From assembly GCA_017521325.1 (NCBI GenBank), contig JAFXCV010000009.1, forward strand, positions 1 through 36,435: a DNA stretch of 36,435 nt, read 5' to 3'. The notes below the pieces were generated by a model, which was given only the letters and a program-made list of their open reading frames with translations, had not been told where the DNA came from and searched no databases. Origin of the DNA: Oscillospiraceae bacterium (GTDB lineage: Bacteria; Bacillota; Clostridia; Oscillospirales; Ruminococcaceae). Below are positions 32,453 to 36,435 of the stretch, piece by piece. Position numbers and translations under genes: made by a program. Position 1 is the first letter of the stretch. Each line of letters begins with the position of its first letter.

Positions 32453-33712
32453 TCAGGCTTCATTCCGGACGATCGGTTCCGAGACCACCGCCTTTGGAGG
32501 CGGAGCCGACGATACTGCCGCATAACGCTGCCTTGACACATTCAGTACGATGCCCATCTGCATCAGCTGCATGATCAGTGCGGTACCGCCGTAGCTGAAG
32601 AACGGAAGGCTGATACCGGTATTCGGCACAAGACCGCTGACTACGCTCATATTGATGAATGCCTGCAGACCGATCTGCAGTGTAAAGCCGATGGTGATGA
32701 GCATTCCGAAACGATCCTTTGCGCTTGATGCAATATGGAAGCCCTGCACCACAAGCATTACAAACAGCAGAATTACGGTGATTGCTCCGACAAGACCAAG
32801 CTCCTCGCAGACAACGGCAAATACAAAGTCATTTTCCGCTTCGGGGAGGTAGAGATATTTCTGACGGGATTCACCAAGTCCGAGTCCGAACACGCCGCCG
32901 GAGCCAATGGCGATCAGGGATTGTCTGGACTGCCATGTGGATGCAAGATCCGTGCTGTCAAAGGGATGCAGCCATGTGCTGAGTCGCTGTCCGAAATAGC
33001 TGTAGCCCTCTTCATTGGTTTTATAGATGACAAGTCCTACGACTGCCGCAACCGCAAGGAGTCCTGCAATGAGAAGATGCCAGACTCTTGCACCGCCGAC
33101 AAACATCAGCACAACGCCGATCAGACAGATCAGGATAGTACAGGACAGATGCGGCTGCTTCATCAGAAGTGCCGCTATGATGCCAAGCATGAGCATGAAC
33201 GGAATGACGCCGATTTTCGCTTTTTTCATGTTATCATAATTCTTGTCGATGGCATAGGCAAAGAGGATGACCACCGCAAACTTTGCAAGCTCGGATGGCT
33301 GGAAGGTCGTAAAGCCGAGGTTGATCCAGCGTTTACAGCCTGTACCAAGATCTGTGCCGACAAGCAGCACAAGAATCAGCATCAGCACACTTCCGACATA
33401 TGCGGCAAGTGCAACCCAACCCTTCTGGAAAATGCGGTAATCGACAAACGACATGACCATCATTGCCACAAGTCCGATTCCTGCAAAGACCGCCTGACGG
33501 ACTGCATAAAAGTAGCCGTCCTTGCCCTCGTTGATAGCAATTGCATAGCTTGCGGAGAACATCATCAGAATGCCCACGCCCAGCAGAATGAGAACCACGA
33601 CAAGGAATGTAGGATCCACGCCGCCAAGTCTTGTACGCTGTTTTTTCATTTCGTTGATCTGCCCGAACGACATCATTCTGCCGCCTGCTTTTCTAATATT
33701 CTTCTGCGCCAT
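32453..33712 (-). CDS. ftsW: FtsW/RodA/SpoVE-type peptidoglycan glycosyltransferase (SEDS)
   Basis: A 419-residue polytopic SEDS protein with about ten membrane segments. Features are MMFSASYAIA near residue 55, the QPSELAKFAVVI motif, MKQPHLSCTILI with the PDxG-like position, the catalytic-loop region around WLHPFDSTDLASTWQSRQSLIAIGSGGVFGLGLGESRQKYLYLPEAENDFVFAV (only key parts: DFVFAV, GLGLG), and NTGISLPFFSYGG near the end. SEDS proteins polymerise lipid II glycan chains with a class B PBP. GGGGAGG precedes the ATG. Position between the mraY-like gene and murG supports FtsW, though SpoVE is possible. Confidence 0.93.
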   Translation of the reverse strand: MAQKNIRKAGGRMMSFGQINEMKKQRTRLGGVDPTFLVVVLILLGVGILMMFSASYAIAINEGKDGYFYAVRQAVFAGIGLVAMMVMSFVDYRIFQKGWVALAAYVGSVLMLILVLLVGTDLGTGCKRWINLGFTTFQPSELAKFAVVILFAYAIDKNYDNMKKAKIGVIPFMLMLGIIAALLMKQPHLSCTILICLIGVVLMFVGGARVWHLLIAGLLAVAAVVGLVIYKTNEEGYSYFGQRLSTWLHPFDSTDLASTWQSRQSLIAIGSGGVFGLGLGESRQKYLYLPEAENDFVFAVVCEELGLVGAITVILLFVMLVVQGFHIASSAKDRFGMLITIGFTLQIGLQAFINMSVVSGLVPNTGISLPFFSYGGTALIMQLMQMGIVLNVSRQRYAAVSSAPPPKAVVSEPIVRNEA

Positions 33713-33746
33713 AATGCGCCTCCCCTTTCTCAGATCTCTCTATTCA

Positions 33747-34715
33747 TCAGAACGCTGCGTACAGCATCACTGCAATGGCCATGCAGAATGCCGCAAAGCC
33801 TGCAAATACCGCAATGTTTTGCCATGGCTTCATGTCCGCCTGACGCAGCTGCTCCTGCAGGGTTTTCTTATTTTTTCCAAGGCATGGAATACGGTCGATC
33901 AGGAACACTGCTGCTGTCAGCAGCACCGCCATATGCAGATGGCTGATCAGACAGATTGCCGTCACGACAGCGCCCAACCAGAGCATGCCCGTTCTGCCGA
34001 TCCTGCATCTTGCAGGATGCAGATTCCACACAAAGCATCCCATGCACGCTCCTGCCGCTGCAAGTGCAAGCAGTGCATGCAGTTCGTTTCCCTCCTGCAT
34101 GAGGAGGACTGCCATTCCAAGCAGAAGGACACCGCTGACGGAAATACTCATACCGTCCGTTTTTTCTCCATGTGCCTGTGTCAGCAGGAAAATCAGAGTT
34201 CCCATCGCTGCCGTCAGGGGGATGGAGAGAATTCCTGCGTCATATCGGAAGAATCCGAAATCCAGAACGGTCTGCTGTGTGGCGCAGAGCATCAAAAACA
34301 GAAGTGTAACGATATACACAAAAGCAATACGCAGGGGCATTGGCTGTCTTTTCAACGGCCGTCTGCGAATGATGCAGATATCCGCATACATACCGAGCAA
34401 TGCCCAGAAAAGCGCATAACCGATTGCAAGCAGAAGCTCTTTTGTATTCTGCTGCACAGAAACAGCTGTGTAATCAATGACAACTACTGTTCGATACAGA
34501 ACATATGCCATCACAAAGCCCAGCAGGCAGCCGAATACCGCAAGCAAGCCGCCCATGGTGGGCAGCAAAGCGGACCGAACGACTTCCTCGCCATTTTGCG
34601 GCGTTTCCTCTTCACAGAAGCGTTGTTTTTTCATAAACGGAACGAACGCCGCACCCATGAGAGCGCTTGCAGCACCGGCGGATACCGCTGCTGTCAGCTG
34701 AAGCCAGATGGGCAT
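33747..34715 (-). CDS. MraY-like membrane protein, probably catalytically degenerate
   Basis: A 322-residue polytopic membrane protein in the mraY slot between murF and ftsW. It retains MraY landmarks: LPTMGGLL (51-58), TDG (186-188) and WNLHPA (230-235). Key positions differ from active MraY. The DD pair after the G-F-x start is AD (111-112) and the following Lys is gone; the NxxDGxDG motif has Ser190 for the second Asp; the GDTGS loop is GRTGM with Arg241 for Asp; the HHH segment appears as QEQ (about 287-289). The metal- and substrate-binding acidic residues are therefore mostly lost. It may be a non-catalytic divisome or wall-regulating paralogue, with an active MraY elsewhere. Its ATG overlaps the murF stop by one base (TAATG). 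Alignment was made by eye. Confidence 0.8.
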   Translation of the reverse strand: MPIWLQLTAAVSAGAASALMGAAFVPFMKKQRFCEEETPQNGEEVVRSALLPTMGGLLAVFGCLLGFVMAYVLYRTVVVIDYTAVSVQQNTKELLLAIGYALFWALLGMYADICIIRRRPLKRQPMPLRIAFVYIVTLLFLMLCATQQTVLDFGFFRYDAGILSIPLTAAMGTLIFLLTQAHGEKTDGMSISVSGVLLLGMAVLLMQEGNELHALLALAAAGACMGCFVWNLHPARCRIGRTGMLWLGAVVTAICLISHLHMAVLLTAAVFLIDRIPCLGKNKKTLQEQLRQADMKPWQNIAVFAGFAAFCMAIAVMLYAAF

Positions 34716-36067
34716 TAGTTTTCACCGTAAAGTGCGGAAATAATGTCTTCCAGATGCATGCCGTGGCTTGCCTTGAAGAGAACACAGTCCCCCTCACGCA
34801 GCTCCTTGCGAAGCGCATCTGTCAGCTCCTGTGCATCCTCGGTGCAGAACGCTGCAGCGGAATCGCCTGCATGTGCAGCAATTCCTCTTGCTGCCTTGCC
34901 GTAGCAGAAGAGCATGTCAATTCCTGCATTTTTCGCCATTTCTCCGACCATTGCATGCAAGGATTCGCTATGCTCGCCAAGCTCCAGCATATCGCCGAGC
35001 ACTGCGATCTTTCTGCCCTCGCACGGGTAATTTCCCAGAACGCCAAGTCCTGCACGCATCGAATCCGGACTTGCATTATAGCAGTCGGCAATCACAGTCT
35101 GTCCATTCTTTTCCATGATATTCTGACGATTGCCGGTCGGCTGGTACTTTGCCAGTCCGCAGACGATCTCCTGCGGCATCATACCGGCAGTATAACCAAC
35201 AAGGAATGCTGCCAGTGCGTTCTTGACGTTGTGGATACCGACTGTCGGCAGGACAGCGAGGATGGACTCATGATTCCAGTTAATGGTGAAGGTCGTGACA
35301 CCGTCATCTTCCTTAATATCCGTGGCATATACATCCACACCGATAGCGGGTTGCACAGAATAGGTCAGCACAAGACGCTCAAGCTTCTTTCGCAGATCAC
35401 AAAGCATGGGATCATCCGCAGATACGAACAGGGGTGCATCGGGCTTCATTCCGTCGAGCATCTCAAGCTTTGCCTTGAGAATTCCCTCCTGCGAACCGAG
35501 ATGCTCAATATGGGAATAGCCGATATTGGTGATGACCGCCATGGTGGGCTTTGCACTGCGGGACATGCGGGAGATTTCTCCGAAATGGTTCATGCCCATT
35601 TCAATGACTGCCGCACCGTGTTCCTTTGTCAGCCCGAAAAGTGTTTTGGGCATGCCGATCTCATTATTAAGATTCTGTGCAGTTTTGAGGGTATTGAATT
35701 TCTCCGAAAGCACACAGGCGATCATTTCCTTTGTGGTGGTCTTACCCACACTTCCTGTCACACCGACAAGCGGAATATCAAACAGATCTCGATAGTAGCT
35801 GCCGATGTCAAGCAGTGCCTGCCCTGTGTTTTTCACGACGATGCACGGCAGATCATCAATCTGTGTATCAGTTACAACAGCGACCGCACCTGCTTCGATT
35901 GCCTGCCTTGCAAAGTCATGTCCGTCAAATTTCACACCACGCAGCGCAAGGAACAGACAGCCCTGCGGCAGATTTCGTGTGTCGGTGCTGACGCAGGTGA
36001 TCTCGGCATCCACAGGGGATGTTGTACCGAGTGCGGCAGCAAGTGCTTTCAGTGAAATGGTTTCCAT
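34715..36067 (-). CDS. murF: UDP-MurNAc-tripeptide--D-Ala-D-Ala ligase MurF
   Basis: A 450-residue Mur ligase that adds D-alanyl-D-alanine to the UDP-MurNAc tripeptide. The N-terminal domain has STDTRNLPQGCLFLALRG, the ATP P-loop is GVTGSVGKTTTKEM (about residues 104-117), followed by NNEIGMP, EMGMNHFGEI, NIGYSHIEHLGS and the C-terminal DCYNASPDSMRAGL and LGDMLELGEHS. The length and all motifs are normal. AGGAGG precedes the ATG, 10 bases after the murE stop. Confidence 0.97.
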   Translation of the reverse strand: METISLKALAAALGTTSPVDAEITCVSTDTRNLPQGCLFLALRGVKFDGHDFARQAIEAGAVAVVTDTQIDDLPCIVVKNTGQALLDIGSYYRDLFDIPLVGVTGSVGKTTTKEMIACVLSEKFNTLKTAQNLNNEIGMPKTLFGLTKEHGAAVIEMGMNHFGEISRMSRSAKPTMAVITNIGYSHIEHLGSQEGILKAKLEMLDGMKPDAPLFVSADDPMLCDLRKKLERLVLTYSVQPAIGVDVYATDIKEDDGVTTFTINWNHESILAVLPTVGIHNVKNALAAFLVGYTAGMMPQEIVCGLAKYQPTGNRQNIMEKNGQTVIADCYNASPDSMRAGLGVLGNYPCEGRKIAVLGDMLELGEHSESLHAMVGEMAKNAGIDMLFCYGKAARGIAAHAGDSAAAFCTEDAQELTDALRKELREGDCVLFKASHGMHLEDIISALYGEN

Positions 36068-36077
36068 GTTCTTCCTC

Positions 36078-36435
36078 CTATGCCAGTGCGTTCAGTGCAT
36101 CGGCAACGATTTCACGTTCATCAAAATGAACGGTACGGTTATTTTCAAAAATCTGGTAATCCTCGTGCCCCTTACCTGCAAGGACGATCACATCCCCTGC
36201 CTGCGCTGTCTGCACAGCATGGAAAATGGCTTCCCTGCGGTCAACGACCACATCACGGGGAATATCGGTTTCCGTAAGTCCCGCAAGAACATCGGCAATG
36301 ATCTCCTCGGGATTTTCGTTTCTGGGATTATCCGATGTGACAATGAGTCTGTCGGCAAATTTCGCCGCAGCCTTTGCCATCAGCGGACGCTTGGTTCTGT
36401 CACGGTTGCCGCCGCATCCGAACAGGCAGATGAGT
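36078..36435 (-). CDS. murE: MurE: UDP-MurNAc-L-Ala-D-Glu:meso-DAP ligase (C-terminal part)
   Basis: The gene runs off the right end; only the last ~118 residues are present. The frame continues beyond the first visible ATG: LFGCGGNRDRTKRPLM is the typical MurE domain 3 start. The DNPRNENP motif matches DNPR, which selects meso-diaminopimelate, so the cell wall is probably DAP-type. VLAGKGHEDYQ follows, as usual near the MurE C-terminus. It is the first gene of the visible leftward wall-synthesis run. Confidence 0.96.
   Translation of the reverse strand, partial: LICLFGCGGNRDRTKRPLMAKAAAKFADRLIVTSDNPRNENPEEIIADVLAGLTETDIPRDVVVDRREAIFHAVQTAQAGDVIVLAGKGHEDYQIFENNRTVHFDEREIVADALNALA

Noticed and set aside
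32735..33946. Open frame of 403 codons opposite ftsW
   Set aside because: His/Lys/Asp-rich antisense of a membrane protein; not plausible as protein.
34667..36055. Long open frame of 462 codons on the plus strand opposite murF
   Set aside because: murF is intact with all motifs; the opposite frame has a random Cys/His-rich composition.

Overview
The window looks like a chromosomal segment of a fibre-degrading, cellulosome-type Ruminococcus or close relative (Clostridia, Oscillospiraceae). The evidence is three secreted proteins with type I dockerin modules (a GH11-CBM22-GH10 xylanase, a papain-family protease and an uncharacterised protein), a GH16 lipoprotein, Thr-rich linkers, strong AGGAGG ribosome sites, and Firmicutes genes such as trmK, the Nif3-like gene, rqcH, a sigH-like factor and ftsQ/divIB. 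Species cannot be fixed from the sequence alone; R. flavefaciens- or R. champanellensis-like is an inference from the xylanase architecture.

Layout. 1-100: the end of a leftward tRNA operon (Met, then a cut tRNA, probably Glu). 239-1470: leftward SDR and GNAT genes. 1651-6743: rightward genes for a PrsA-like lipoprotein with a Thr-rich insert, a DUF1893 protein, a ferredoxin-like aldo/keto reductase and a YgiQ radical SAM protein. 6747-6990: a hairpin-rich intergenic element. 7005-19206: a secreted polysaccharide/protein-degradation island (dockerin protease, dockerin xylanase, GH16 lipoprotein, dockerin-propeptide protein). It is interrupted by housekeeping genes (rplM-rpsI leftward, glnA rightward) and by a promoter-hairpin-terminator unit at 12744-12877 that looks like an undescribed ~100-nt small RNA. 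19238-19534: a run of seven hairpins.

19545-25436: leftward housekeeping genes: Mpg glycosylase, rqcH, a frameshifted rlmA-like gene, Nif3-like, trmK, a DUF1858 protein, a zinc-ribbon protein and a SigH-like sigma factor. 25460-27528: a lone class I fumarase beta-subunit gene directly downstream of a DivIVA-like coiled-coil gene with 11-residue repeats.

27736-36435: a leftward division and cell-wall (dcw) cluster in transcription order murE (cut by the window end), murF, an MraY-like gene, ftsW, murG, murA, ftsQ, ftsZ. The MraY-like protein sits where mraY belongs but appears to have lost most catalytic residues.

The strongest candidates for new biology are the MraY-like pseudoenzyme inside the dcw cluster, the hendecad-repeat DivIVA-like protein beside ftsZ, the orphan small RNA, the dockerin protein carrying what resembles an M4-protease propeptide without a protease, and the two hairpin-rich intergenic elements. 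No CRISPR array, transposase or intact prophage is visible.
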